In this document: positions 38,680 through 46,640 of the stretch, piece after piece | Numbering within the stretch: the stretch's first letter is position 1 | Layout: each line of letters starts with the position of its first letter | Assembly (NCBI RefSeq): GCF_014698505.1 | Contig: NZ_JACJTD010000012.1 | Location: forward strand, 62,001-126,000 | DNA: 64,000 bases | Source: Nostoc foliaceum FACHB-393 | GTDB taxonomy: Bacteria; Cyanobacteriota; Cyanobacteriia; Cyanobacteriales; Nostocaceae | Direction: 5' to 3' | The notes under the pieces: generated by a model | What the model was told of the DNA's origin: nothing | The model's database searches: none | What the model saw: only the letters and a program-made list of their open reading frames with translations | Made by a program: the position numbers and the translations under genes

Positions 38680-38884
38680 CTTTTTCTTTCCCTTCTACTT
38701 CCTCAATTGCCTGTTTCACTTCCTTCTCTTGGTAGTGTTTAGCATCTGCTCCGTCTTTGCCTGAAATCGTGATTTTTCCACTATAGAGGGGATGCACCCA
38801 GTTAGTATGACTTCCTTTTCCAGGGACTTCTGTAAAACCCACTTGGGAAAGCATTTGCTTCAGTTCCCGGATTTTCTTTGGCAT
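38672..38884 (-). CDS. hicA: HicA-type mRNA interferase toxin
   Basis: This 70-residue double-stranded-RNA-binding-like protein has the catalytic-histidine motif VPGKGSHTNWVHP. The N-terminal KKIRELKQMLSQVGF is typical of HicA. It is the first gene of the hicAB pair on the minus strand. Known: HicA cleaves mRNA and blocks translation. The C-terminal tail is unusually rich in Lys/Glu. Confidence 0.9.
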   Translation of the reverse strand: MPKKIRELKQMLSQVGFTEVPGKGSHTNWVHPLYSGKITISGKDGADAKHYQEKEVKQAIEEVEGKEKDE

Positions 38885-39043
38885 TAATTTTCTTAAAAAA
38901 TGCGATCGCCACAGGCCACAGTAAGAAACAATGGTTCAAATATTCGTTGCTGTCGATCCAAAAAAATCTAATCATTAATTAGATTTTTATTTATGCATTG
39001 ACTTGTTTTACTATACTAGTCCTTGTCAATAACAGGGCTGACA

Positions 39044-39280
39044 TTACCAAGTTGGGTCACTAAACAAATTAATCGTTAATTCCTCGCGTGGCGGTACTGC
39101 GGTGATACAAGCGCGGATGATCTCTCCATCCTCTAATTCGACGGTGCAAGCGTGACAAGACCCCATAAGACAACCAGTGGGAATAAATACCCCAGCCCGG
39201 TCTGCTACATCTAAGAGGGCTTCTCCCACTTCGGCATCTACTATGACATCATCTGGTAAAAAACGGACACGAACAACCAT
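39044..39280 (-). CDS. 2Fe-2S ferredoxin
   Basis: The 78-residue ferredoxin-fold protein carries cysteines in the order CLMGSCHAC and a fourth 12 residues later (IIRACITAVPP). The short last spacing resembles small 2Fe-2S domains rather than photosynthetic PetF, where the last cysteine is about 29 residues away. The role is electron transfer; the partner is unknown. ATG 39280 (MVVRVRF) and ATG 39283 are adjacent and equally possible. It is a single gene 107 bp upstream of the neighbouring stop of cobQ. Confidence 0.92.
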   Translation of the reverse strand: MVVRVRFLPDDVIVDAEVGEALLDVADRAGVFIPTGCLMGSCHACTVELEDGEIIRACITAVPPREELTINLFSDPTW

Positions 39281-39389
39281 CAATGTTACGCATTTAATTT
39301 AGTATTGACTCCTCAGAGTTGTCCTTTGTTATTGGTCATTTGCAAATGACAAATGACCAATGACTAATGACACTTCAACGCATTTTAGC

Positions 39390-40874
39390 TTAAGACAAAA
39401 ACAGACTTAAGTCTAAATGGCTTTCAACTTCAGTGGCTAAAGAATCCAAAATCTGCTCTCGCTGTTCTCGGTAATTAGCAACACCAGTAGGCAAAGATTT
39501 TAAACCCCGCTGTTGACGGAGGCGATTTAACCAAGCCCGTCGCCAAGGGCCGTTGTCAAAAAGCCCGTGGAGATAACTACCCCACACAGATTGACAACTA
39601 TCCACTAACCCTAAATTAATATCGTCAAATAGGGCATGGTAGGATTGTGGATCTATGCCTTGCTGTTCGATGCGCGATCGCCCTTGGTGGATTTCAAAGC
39701 CATTAACTGGCAAGCCTTGTTGCGGATAATTTGAGCTAACTTGGCGCTGGCGGGCAATTTTTTGTCCTGTAATTACAGTTCTGATTGGTAAAAGATTTAA
39801 CCCTTGATACCTACCAGCTTGTCCTTCTATCCCTTCTGGATCGGCGATGATTTGACCAAGCATTTGATAACCACCACAGATACCTAAAACCGTTCCACCA
39901 GAAGCAGCATAGTTTTGGATAGCTTCTGCCATACCGCTTTTTTGCAGTAGCAGTAAATCAGCAATTGTGGTCTTTGTACCTGGGATAATCACGGCATCGG
40001 GGTGTCCTAAATCGTGCTTAGGACTTAAATATTTAACTGAAACTGTACTTTCTGATTCCAGTGGATCAAAATCGGTGAAATTGGCAATTCTTGGTAAGCG
40101 GATGACCGCAATATTGAGGTCAGTTTGGACTTTATTCGACGACGATTGACGTTCTAGCAGATCAAGGGAATCTTCTGCTGGAAAAACTTCTTGTAGGTAA
40201 GGTATAACACCGATAACGGGGATACCCGTGCGTTCTTCTAACCATTTTATCCCCGGATCTAGGAGCGCTCGCTGTCCTCGGAACTTATTAATTACTATAC
40301 CCTTTATTAAGGCGCGTTCATCCGGTTCCAATAACTCTAAGGTTCCAACAACATGAGCAAAAGCGCCACCCCGATCAATATCAACCACTAACATCGTTGA
40401 CGCGTTCAAATGTTTTGCCACCCGCATATTAGTTAAGTCGCGGTGCTTGAGGTTAATCTCTGCTGGACTACCGGCACCTTCACAAACCAGCAAGTCAAAT
40501 TCCGTTCCTAAATGCTGTAGCGATTCTTCAATTGTCCGCCACCCCAGTTCAAAATATTGCTCGTAGTAATCTGAGGCACTCACCTTGCCTACAGACCTGC
40601 CTTTAATAATTACTTGGGAAGTCATATCCCCTTGGGGTTTAAGTAAAATTGGGTTCATTTCTACCCAAGGTACGACTCCCGCCGCCCAAGCTTGTACTGC
40701 TTGGGCATAGCCAATTTCTCCACCACTGGCAGTGACATAAGCATTTAAAGCCATATTTTGACCTTTAAAGGGAGCCACCCGCCAGCCACGCCGCGACAGA
40801 ATGCGACAAATAGCTGTAGTTAAAAGTGATTTCCCTGCATGGGATGTTGTCCCCACTACCATAATTGATTTCAT
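39390..40874 (-). CDS. cobQ: Cobyric acid synthase CobQ
   Basis: The 494-residue glutamine-dependent amidotransferase of cobalamin synthesis amidates adenosylcobyrinic a,c-diamide at four positions. The N-terminal synthetase has the P-loop-like VVGTTSHAGKSLLTTAIC. The C-terminal GATase domain has the nucleophile cysteine in GTVLGICGGYQMLG and a catalytic-His region near HGLFDNG. No B12 riboswitch-like leader could be recognised upstream; instead a GGGGACA-rich imperfect palindrome lies at about 40925-41010. Confidence 0.96.
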   Translation of the reverse strand: MKSIMVVGTTSHAGKSLLTTAICRILSRRGWRVAPFKGQNMALNAYVTASGGEIGYAQAVQAWAAGVVPWVEMNPILLKPQGDMTSQVIIKGRSVGKVSASDYYEQYFELGWRTIEESLQHLGTEFDLLVCEGAGSPAEINLKHRDLTNMRVAKHLNASTMLVVDIDRGGAFAHVVGTLELLEPDERALIKGIVINKFRGQRALLDPGIKWLEERTGIPVIGVIPYLQEVFPAEDSLDLLERQSSSNKVQTDLNIAVIRLPRIANFTDFDPLESESTVSVKYLSPKHDLGHPDAVIIPGTKTTIADLLLLQKSGMAEAIQNYAASGGTVLGICGGYQMLGQIIADPEGIEGQAGRYQGLNLLPIRTVITGQKIARQRQVSSNYPQQGLPVNGFEIHQGRSRIEQQGIDPQSYHALFDDINLGLVDSCQSVWGSYLHGLFDNGPWRRAWLNRLRQQRGLKSLPTGVANYREQREQILDSLATEVESHLDLSLFLS

Positions 40875-41137
40875 AGTTGCTATTAGTTAGTTTTCAAGAT
40901 ACAGGGTGAATTTTTAAGAGGAAAAAAGAAACGGGGACATGGGGACACGAGAGAGGATTTGATAATTTTTCCGCGTCCCCGCGTCTCTCCCTCTCCGTGT
41001 CTCCCTTCTTTACTTGCTACCAACGCCATCACAAATTTCAATTAGATGATTATGGTAAAGACTTCATGAATAGATGTGATGTTTCCGTATATATTGTTCC
41101 CTTTGATTGCCTAATCCTAACTCTTTGGTTTTTTATT

Positions 41138-41542
41138 CTAAAAGGGTATCCGCAACCAACGAATCACAATATCGGATAAATGATCGCGCCATGAAGGTGT
41201 CCGCCAATTTTTTCCCTGATATTGTTCCACCAACTGGCGACCCAAAGGAGTGAGGCGAAAACTATCTGTAATTCCCTGACCATCGACTTCTCGTCGCAAT
41301 ACACCTACTTGGATTAGCCAGCCCAAGGCGTTGTCACAGGCTAATTCTGATAAAGGACGCTTAGTATAGCCTTGTTTGAGTCCATTTTCCAGGGCGATCG
41401 CAGTTAATGACACACTCTGGTGTCCCATCACTTCAAATAAAGATAAATTGAAAGGTGAACACACTAGCGATCGCTCGGCTCTTTCTACTGTGCTCTGAGG
41501 ATAGACAAAAATATTTGGGTTTTGGGAATCAACAGCAGGCAT
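41138..41542 (-). CDS. Conserved cyanobacterial protein (Npun_F0494-like family)
   Basis: The 134-residue soluble protein (residues 16-134 conserved-looking: STVERAERSLVCSPFNLSLF, LSELACDNALGWLIQVGVLRRE) has the shape of a winged-helix-like domain: three helices and a short hairpin near GQGITDSFRLTPLG. I recall a family named Npun_F0494 with a similar sequence but could not check it. It is a single gene. Confidence 0.75.
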   Translation of the reverse strand: MPAVDSQNPNIFVYPQSTVERAERSLVCSPFNLSLFEVMGHQSVSLTAIALENGLKQGYTKRPLSELACDNALGWLIQVGVLRREVDGQGITDSFRLTPLGRQLVEQYQGKNWRTPSWRDHLSDIVIRWLRIPF

Positions 41543-41737
41543 TGTGTATAGGTAGAAATTTTTCTTCTGATAAAGATTAATCTAAGAATATATTTTTTCT
41601 TGTACTAACTACCTCATTTAACCAAAAATTGGTTACCTAAAGTATAGTTGTGCTATTTTTTAGTAATTATATTTAAACATTATAAATTAATGTAAAATTT
41701 CAAGTGCATCAACAATCTGAAACAGGAAAGGTTAATT

Positions 41738-42175
41738 ATGCCTCTAGCAGTTGGTACGGATGCACCTGCATTTACCGCCAAAGATACAAACGGCAACACA
41801 ATCTCTTTATCTGATTTTGCCGGAAAGACCGTCGTTTTGTATTTTTACCCCAAAGATGACACGCCAGGCTGCACCAAACAAGCCTGTAGTTTTCGGGATG
41901 CCCAGCCTCAATATCAAGGCAAAGATGTTGTAGTATTAGGAGTCAGTGCAGATGATGAAGTCTCCCATCAGGCATTCACCCAAAAATATAATTTGAATTT
42001 TCCCCTACTGGCTGACACCGACAAATCCCTAATCACAGCTTTCGATGTGGATGGCGGCGGTTATGCCAAGCGTGTCACCTATGTAATTGACCCCAGCGGT
42101 AAAATTACCCATGTTGACACCAGTGTAAATACTACCACCCATGCTAGCGATGTTTTAGCTGCACTTGGGCTGTAG
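41738..42175 (+). CDS. Peroxiredoxin of the BCP/PrxQ type
   Basis: The 145-residue thiol peroxidase has DTPGCTKQACSFRD, with the peroxidatic cysteine and, five residues later, a second cysteine as in two-Cys PrxQ enzymes. It also has PLLADTDKSLITAFDV and KRVTYVIDPSGKI. The role is reduction of hydroperoxides with thioredoxin. The start ATG 41738 has ribosome-binding site GGAAAGG. A terminator lies at 42218-42245. Confidence 0.96.
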   Translation: MPLAVGTDAPAFTAKDTNGNTISLSDFAGKTVVLYFYPKDDTPGCTKQACSFRDAQPQYQGKDVVVLGVSADDEVSHQAFTQKYNLNFPLLADTDKSLITAFDVDGGGYAKRVTYVIDPSGKITHVDTSVNTTTHASDVLAALGL

Positions 42176-42217
42176 TTTTTTTTACCTGATAACTAAGGAT
42201 TTTTTAAATAGTCTTAG

Positions 42218-42245
42218 CCCCGAGCCTCCAGAGGCTTGGGGTTCT
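42218..42245. terminator. Terminator hairpin between convergent genes
   Basis: The stem CCCCGAGCCTC pairs with GAGGCTTGGGG across a short loop and is followed by TTCTTC. It serves the peroxiredoxin gene and perhaps the convergent gene. Confidence 0.7.
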
Positions 42246-42255
42246 TCGTTTGAAT

Positions 42256-42648
42256 TCAGTTACCTGATGCTGGTGTAACTGATGGCGGTGTCACTGATTG
42301 TGGTATAACCAATGGCGAACGGGGAGTTGCTTGCTGTTGATCTTGAATTAGTTTTTCTTGCCTTGCTTTAAAGGCTGCTGCGGCTGAGTCTAGTTGTTCG
42401 TTCTGTTGGTCAGAATTCCAGTTGAGAGTCCCGAAATTCGCCCGATGAATCAGGTCAAACATGTTGAAATTATCTGAGTTCGTGCGGGAAAATGGATCGG
42501 TATTTTGGTCTGTTGTACTATTACTGGGAAAAGAATCCGCTGGGCTGACTTGAGCCGAACTGGGTTGAGCCATGAGCAAGGAAGCAAAGCTAATTCCTGC
42601 CACGGTAGCCACAAATAGTCTAGAAATTTGTAAAAATGGTTTTTTCAT
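42256..42648 (-). CDS. Exported protein of unknown function
   Basis: The 130-residue protein has a clear signal peptide (about residues 1-33, ending PSSAQ). The mature part is polar (FPSNSTTDQNTDPFSRTNSD), followed by an Ala/Gln/Lys-rich helix (AAAFKARQEKLIQDQQQA) and a Pro/Thr tail. No domain is recognised. It is located just downstream of the ABC permease gene (37 bp), so it may be part of that operon. Confidence 0.8.
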   Translation of the reverse strand: MKKPFLQISRLFVATVAGISFASLLMAQPSSAQVSPADSFPSNSTTDQNTDPFSRTNSDNFNMFDLIHRANFGTLNWNSDQQNEQLDSAAAAFKARQEKLIQDQQQATPRSPLVIPQSVTPPSVTPASGN

Positions 42649-42684
42649 GGGATTTTGACCCTAAAATTGCTCTATTTTATCTCT

Positions 42685-43572
42685 TTAAGCAAGAGTCCGC
42701 CGCAGTTGGGGCTGAATACTCAGTAAGGCGACAAGGGCAAAGCCAAACAATATCAGCAATGCTCCCCCAAAGGTAACATCGCCCCAAGGAGCCTGCATCA
42801 CTACACTACCTAGCCCCCAACTACTGTGGAGATAAAGATAGCGAATTGGTTCGATCGCATAGCTGAGAGGATTTAGGGTAGCCACAACCTGCAACCATTG
42901 AGGCATAAAGGATAGAGGAGCCAAGGCAGTACTAGCAAACAATAATGGCAGGTTAGTGACAAAAATTACTGCAATCAATTCAATGTGTCCGGGTAGAGCA
43001 AAAGCTAAACCAAGAGAGATTGCTGTTACGCCCAAAGCTAAGAGGAAGACAATTAAAGCGATCGCACTTAAACCCGCTGCATCGGGTAACCCTGCCCCCA
43101 AGAACGCCGCCGCTGCTACAATCACCGCTGCTTGCAGCAAACTTTGGCTGATGATGAAGATTGCCGAAGCAAAGACAATGGAAAACCGTGATGCTAACGG
43201 TGCCACCAGCAAACGATTCAAAAAGCCGAACTCGCGGTCAAACATTACTGGCAAACCAGCATTCAGCGCCCCAGCAAAGGCTGTAAACACAATTATGCCG
43301 GCAGCCAAAAATTGACCGTAATTGGTTGTATTGCCAAATATACCCTTAGGAGCATTTTGGAACAAAGCGCCAAACAGTATCAACCACATTACTGGCTGAA
43401 TAATTCCGGCAACTAAAGATGAAGGACGGCGTTGCAACTGAATAAACAAGCGACGAGTTAAAGCCAACGTCTCTTGTACCAATTCACCGAAAAAGTTAGG
43501 TGCAGCATTCGCATCTGCTTGTGGCGATGCTAGCGGCTGCCAATTGATATCAGATTTAGGAGTAACACTCAT
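42685..43572 (-). CDS. ABC-2 type transporter permease (DrrB-like)
   Basis: From ATG 43572 (MSVTPKSDINWQPL) the protein has 295 residues and six hydrophobic segments typical of ABC-2 permeases, with the GFLNRLLVAPLASRF motif on the cytoplasmic loop. The listed upstream start (43629) would run through an ATTTTGG heptamer array and is rejected. The partner ATPase lies directly upstream on the same strand. The substrate is unknown; relatives export drugs, polysaccharides or lipids. Confidence 0.93.
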   Translation of the reverse strand: MSVTPKSDINWQPLASPQADANAAPNFFGELVQETLALTRRLFIQLQRRPSSLVAGIIQPVMWLILFGALFQNAPKGIFGNTTNYGQFLAAGIIVFTAFAGALNAGLPVMFDREFGFLNRLLVAPLASRFSIVFASAIFIISQSLLQAAVIVAAAAFLGAGLPDAAGLSAIALIVFLLALGVTAISLGLAFALPGHIELIAVIFVTNLPLLFASTALAPLSFMPQWLQVVATLNPLSYAIEPIRYLYLHSSWGLGSVVMQAPWGDVTFGGALLILFGFALVALLSIQPQLRRTLA

Positions 43573-43576
43573 AGCA

Positions 43577-43612
43577 ATTTTGGATTTTGGATTTTGGATT
43601 TTAGATTGGGCA
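43577..43612. repeat. TTTTGGA-type heptamer array
   Basis: Tandem TTTTGGATTTTGGATTTTGG-like copies occupy the short spacer between the permease and ATPase genes. Confidence 0.8.
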
Positions 43613-43646
43613 TTGGAAATTACTCCCATGCCCTATTCCCCATTCT

Positions 43647-44666
43647 CTATCTCATATTCTGCTTCTTCTCAGCCTTGGGATCGCGAGTGGCAACGGCTGC
43701 CAGTTCTGCATCCATCAGTGTGCGTCCTGTCGCGGCGAGGTAAACATCATCGAGGCTGGGGCGAGATTGGGCGATGCCAAATATGGGCAAGCCAGCGGTA
43801 TTCAGCGATTGCTGTATGTTAATCAGAACATCGTTCTGAGGTGTCACTACCAAGTTGAGAGAATTACCTTGAGCGCTGTTGATGATGACTTCTTGGACAA
43901 ACGGCAAAGATTGCAACAGGTTTTTGGCAATTTCTGCTTCCTCAATGGGGGAAAACTCGCGGATTCGCAAGGTGATGCGATCGCCCCCTACTTGATCTTT
44001 TAATTGTGAAGGTGTGCCACTGGCAATCACGATGCCGCGATCTATAATTGCCACGCGATCGGCTAAAGCGTCAATCTCTTCTAAATAATGGCTGGTAATT
44101 ACTACCGTCGTCCCAGAGGCGCGTAATTTTCTCAAGAAATCCCACACCACAAAACGGGTTTCTATATCAAGCCCAACAGTTGGCTCATCCAACACCAGAA
44201 CATCCGGTGCATGGAGCAATCCAGCAGCCAAGTCTAGGCGCTTGCGTAAACCGCCTGAGTATGTCCCTGTCTTTTTATTGGCGTATTCTTGCAAACCAAG
44301 TAAATCTAAGACTGTCTCAATACGCTGTTTGGCTACTGCACCTGGGAGATGATAAAGTGCTGCTTGCAATTGCAGCAATTCTTTTCCAGTCAGCACCTTA
44401 TCTATAGCGACTTCCTGAGCTACGTAGCCTAGTCGTTGTCTTGCCACTCTTGGATTATCTAACACAGAGATGCCAGATACTTCAATTTTGCCCGCATCCG
44501 GTGTGGTGAGTGTACATAAAGCACGCAAGGTAGTAGTTTTACCAGCACCGTTGGGGCCAAGTAAACCAAAAATTTCTCCTGGTTCTACCTGAAAGGAAAC
44601 ATCCTGGACGGCAACCACTGTACCGTAGCGTTTTTGCAGATTTTGAATTAAAACGGCGGGAGCCAT
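43647..44666 (-). CDS. ABC-2 type transporter ATP-binding protein (DrrA-like)
   Basis: The 339-residue subunit has Walker A GPNGAGKTTTLRA, signature YSGGLRKRLDLAAGL, Walker B VLVLDEPTVGLD, the switch His in ITSHYLEEID, and a C-terminal extension of about 90 residues containing SRPSLDDVYLAATGR, typical of DrrA-type enzymes. The permease gene is next downstream, 74 bp away, so this is a complete exporter pair. The last 15 residues are Lys/Ala-rich. Confidence 0.95.
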   Translation of the reverse strand: MAPAVLIQNLQKRYGTVVAVQDVSFQVEPGEIFGLLGPNGAGKTTTLRALCTLTTPDAGKIEVSGISVLDNPRVARQRLGYVAQEVAIDKVLTGKELLQLQAALYHLPGAVAKQRIETVLDLLGLQEYANKKTGTYSGGLRKRLDLAAGLLHAPDVLVLDEPTVGLDIETRFVVWDFLRKLRASGTTVVITSHYLEEIDALADRVAIIDRGIVIASGTPSQLKDQVGGDRITLRIREFSPIEEAEIAKNLLQSLPFVQEVIINSAQGNSLNLVVTPQNDVLINIQQSLNTAGLPIFGIAQSRPSLDDVYLAATGRTLMDAELAAVATRDPKAEKKQNMR

Positions 44667-44800
44667 GACAGCCTATCCCCAACTATACAAATCTCAATAA
44701 AGTCTATCTTTATTGTAGAAGGTAGGGAGCAAGGAAATAGCGCATGAGCGAAAATCTGTAATAAGTTCGCGTCATGCGCCATGCTGCCAAAAATTTCTGA

Positions 44801-44886
44801 TTATTTTAGACAAGTTGCTTGATTGCGTTTGTAGCGAAATAAACCAAACACTACAGCAATTAATCCTAAACCTGGAAATAAATTAA
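44801..44886 (-). pseudogene. Relic of a C-terminal membrane-anchor/sorting motif
   Basis: In the minus strand a short open piece reads LFPGLGLIAVVFGLFRYKRNQ before a stop, and two stops lie directly upstream of it in frame. The Pro-Gly, hydrophobic helix and basic cluster resemble C-terminal PEP-CTERM-like sorting tails. No gene body is visible, so it is a fragment at best. Confidence 0.3.
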
Positions 44887-44926
44887 ATTTTTATCAAAAA
44901 TAATTAAAAAGCTTGGAGTTTGGAGA

Positions 44927-46396
44927 TTATTTCACAACTTTCAAAGTTTTGAGGCTAGTATCAGCACAACCGCTGATAAAACCTCCCATCGCCTGAATTT
45001 TTTGCAGATAGTCAAGAACACATTTGGTAATGACTTCTCCCGGCATTAACACAGGAATTCCTGGGGGATAGGGACAGATGATTTCAGCACAGATACGTTT
45101 ATTGGTTTGTGTCAAAGGTAGTATTTCACTGACAGCAAAAAAGGCTTCACGGGGTGAAAAATGTAAAGCATAATCCAGTGTTTTGCCCAGATTTTGCCCA
45201 ACCTGGTTTTTAAGAGTCAAGTTGGTTCGGTGATATTCTTTGGCAAGAGTGGTAAAACCTTGCACTAATTGCGCAATATCGGTTGGGGTGTTGCCTAAAC
45301 TAATGATAAAGGTGAGATGTTGCAGTGAGGCGAATTCAGCAGTGACAGCAAATTTTTCATCAAGAATTTCATCTACTTCAAATCCGGTTAAACCTAAACC
45401 AGAAACAGTGACAGTTAATCGTGTTTCGTCTAAAGCTACAAAGCCGGGAGATCCCCCCAAAGCCGAGATTTCTAAAACAGATAATCCAGGAATTTGACTG
45501 ATTCTGGTTCTAGCTTCTTCAGCAAGTTGCAAAGTGCGAGACATCAGTATTTTTCCCTGGAGTGCCATTTGCTGACGCGCTGCATCTAAAGAAGCTAAAA
45601 GTAAATAACTAGGACTGGTAGATTGTACGAGTTGCAAAGCTTTACTGATGCGATCGCAATCTATCCGATTACCTTGAATGTGGAGCATCGATGCCTGTGT
45701 CATCGCACCGAGTACTTTATGGATGGATTGTACAGTTAAATCAGCACCTGCGGCTAAGGCTGGAGTGGGTAATTCTGGATGAAAGGCAAAGTGTGCGCCG
45801 TGTGCTTCATCTACGAGTAGAGGAATATTATATTGATGTGTAATGTTGGCGATCACACTCAAATTTCCACAAACGCCGTAATATGTTGGATAAACTGTCA
45901 ACACTGCTTTGGCATCTGGATGTTGTTGGAGTGCAGATTGTACAGCTTCAGGTGTGATGCTATGAGCAATATCTAAAACTGGATCGTATTCAGGATTAAG
46001 AAAAATTGGTATTGCACCTGAGAGAATTAAACCTGCGATCGCAGAAGAATGCACATTTCGAGGCAGAATAATTTTATCGCCCGTCCCACAGGTTGCGAGA
46101 ATTGCCGCTTCAATCCCACAGGTAGAACCATTGACAAGGAACCATGTTTGCGAAGCGCCAAATGCCTCAGCCGCCAGTTGTTGTGCTTCTTGAATAACGC
46201 CTTGGGGTGCAAAGAGATTATCTAAATCTGCTAATTCGGTTAAATCAGCGCGAAAGACGGCTTTACCAAATAAGTCAGCCAAGGATTGAGAAATTCCCTC
46301 ACCTTGTTTATGCCCTGGAGTGTAAAAAGGTGCATGGAGTCTTGCTGCATTGATTTTTAAGGCATCTAATAAAGGTGTTTGATTTTGATTGAGCAT
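44927..46396 (-). CDS. Orn/Lys/Arg decarboxylase family protein (short SpeA type)
   Basis: This 489-residue PLP enzyme of fold type I lies in the Orn/Lys/Arg decarboxylase major domain. The N-terminus has YTPGHKQGEG and DLTELADLDNL. The PLP-lysine is in QSIHKVLGAMTQ. The C-terminal domain has YPPGIPVLMPGE. It is short like Bacillus SpeA rather than the 700-residue inducible enzymes. Arginine decarboxylation for polyamines is likely, but lysine or ornithine cannot be excluded. A MITE with target duplication lies 40 bp upstream. Confidence 0.94.
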   Translation of the reverse strand: MLNQNQTPLLDALKINAARLHAPFYTPGHKQGEGISQSLADLFGKAVFRADLTELADLDNLFAPQGVIQEAQQLAAEAFGASQTWFLVNGSTCGIEAAILATCGTGDKIILPRNVHSSAIAGLILSGAIPIFLNPEYDPVLDIAHSITPEAVQSALQQHPDAKAVLTVYPTYYGVCGNLSVIANITHQYNIPLLVDEAHGAHFAFHPELPTPALAAGADLTVQSIHKVLGAMTQASMLHIQGNRIDCDRISKALQLVQSTSPSYLLLASLDAARQQMALQGKILMSRTLQLAEEARTRISQIPGLSVLEISALGGSPGFVALDETRLTVTVSGLGLTGFEVDEILDEKFAVTAEFASLQHLTFIISLGNTPTDIAQLVQGFTTLAKEYHRTNLTLKNQVGQNLGKTLDYALHFSPREAFFAVSEILPLTQTNKRICAEIICPYPPGIPVLMPGEVITKCVLDYLQKIQAMGGFISGCADTSLKTLKVVK

Positions 46397-46445
46397 TTTT
46401 GAAGAAACGAACCCTCAATGATAAAATTTAAAGTCATTCATAGAC

Positions 46446-46546
46446 CAATACAGTTCAGATAAGCCCAAAACACTTGTAGAGACGGCGATTTATCGCGTCT
46501 CGAAAACCCAAAATTGTTGCCAGTAGCCCTTAACTGAACCGTATTG
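46446..46546. mobile_element. 101-bp MITE with terminal inverted repeats and 10-bp target duplication
   Basis: The ends CAATACAGTTCAGATAAG and CTTAACTGAACCGTATTG are inverted repeats with two mismatches. ATTCATAGAC lies directly at both sides (46436-46445 and 46547-46556), a perfect target-site duplication. The core holds a GAGACGGCGATTTATCGCGTCTC-like palindrome. There is no coding content, so the element is non-autonomous. Confidence 0.88.
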
Positions 46547-46640
46547 ATTCATAGACGATGGAAAAGTTTAAATATTGGATACTATAGTCGCAACAAAAAG
46601 GTTGCGTTGTGTGCCTTATCTAATTCTTTACTTTAAATAA

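Noticed and set aside
40875-41137. Possible B12 riboswitch before cobQ
   Set aside because: No B12-box-like core or structured leader was recognised; the region is a GGGGACA-rich repeat.
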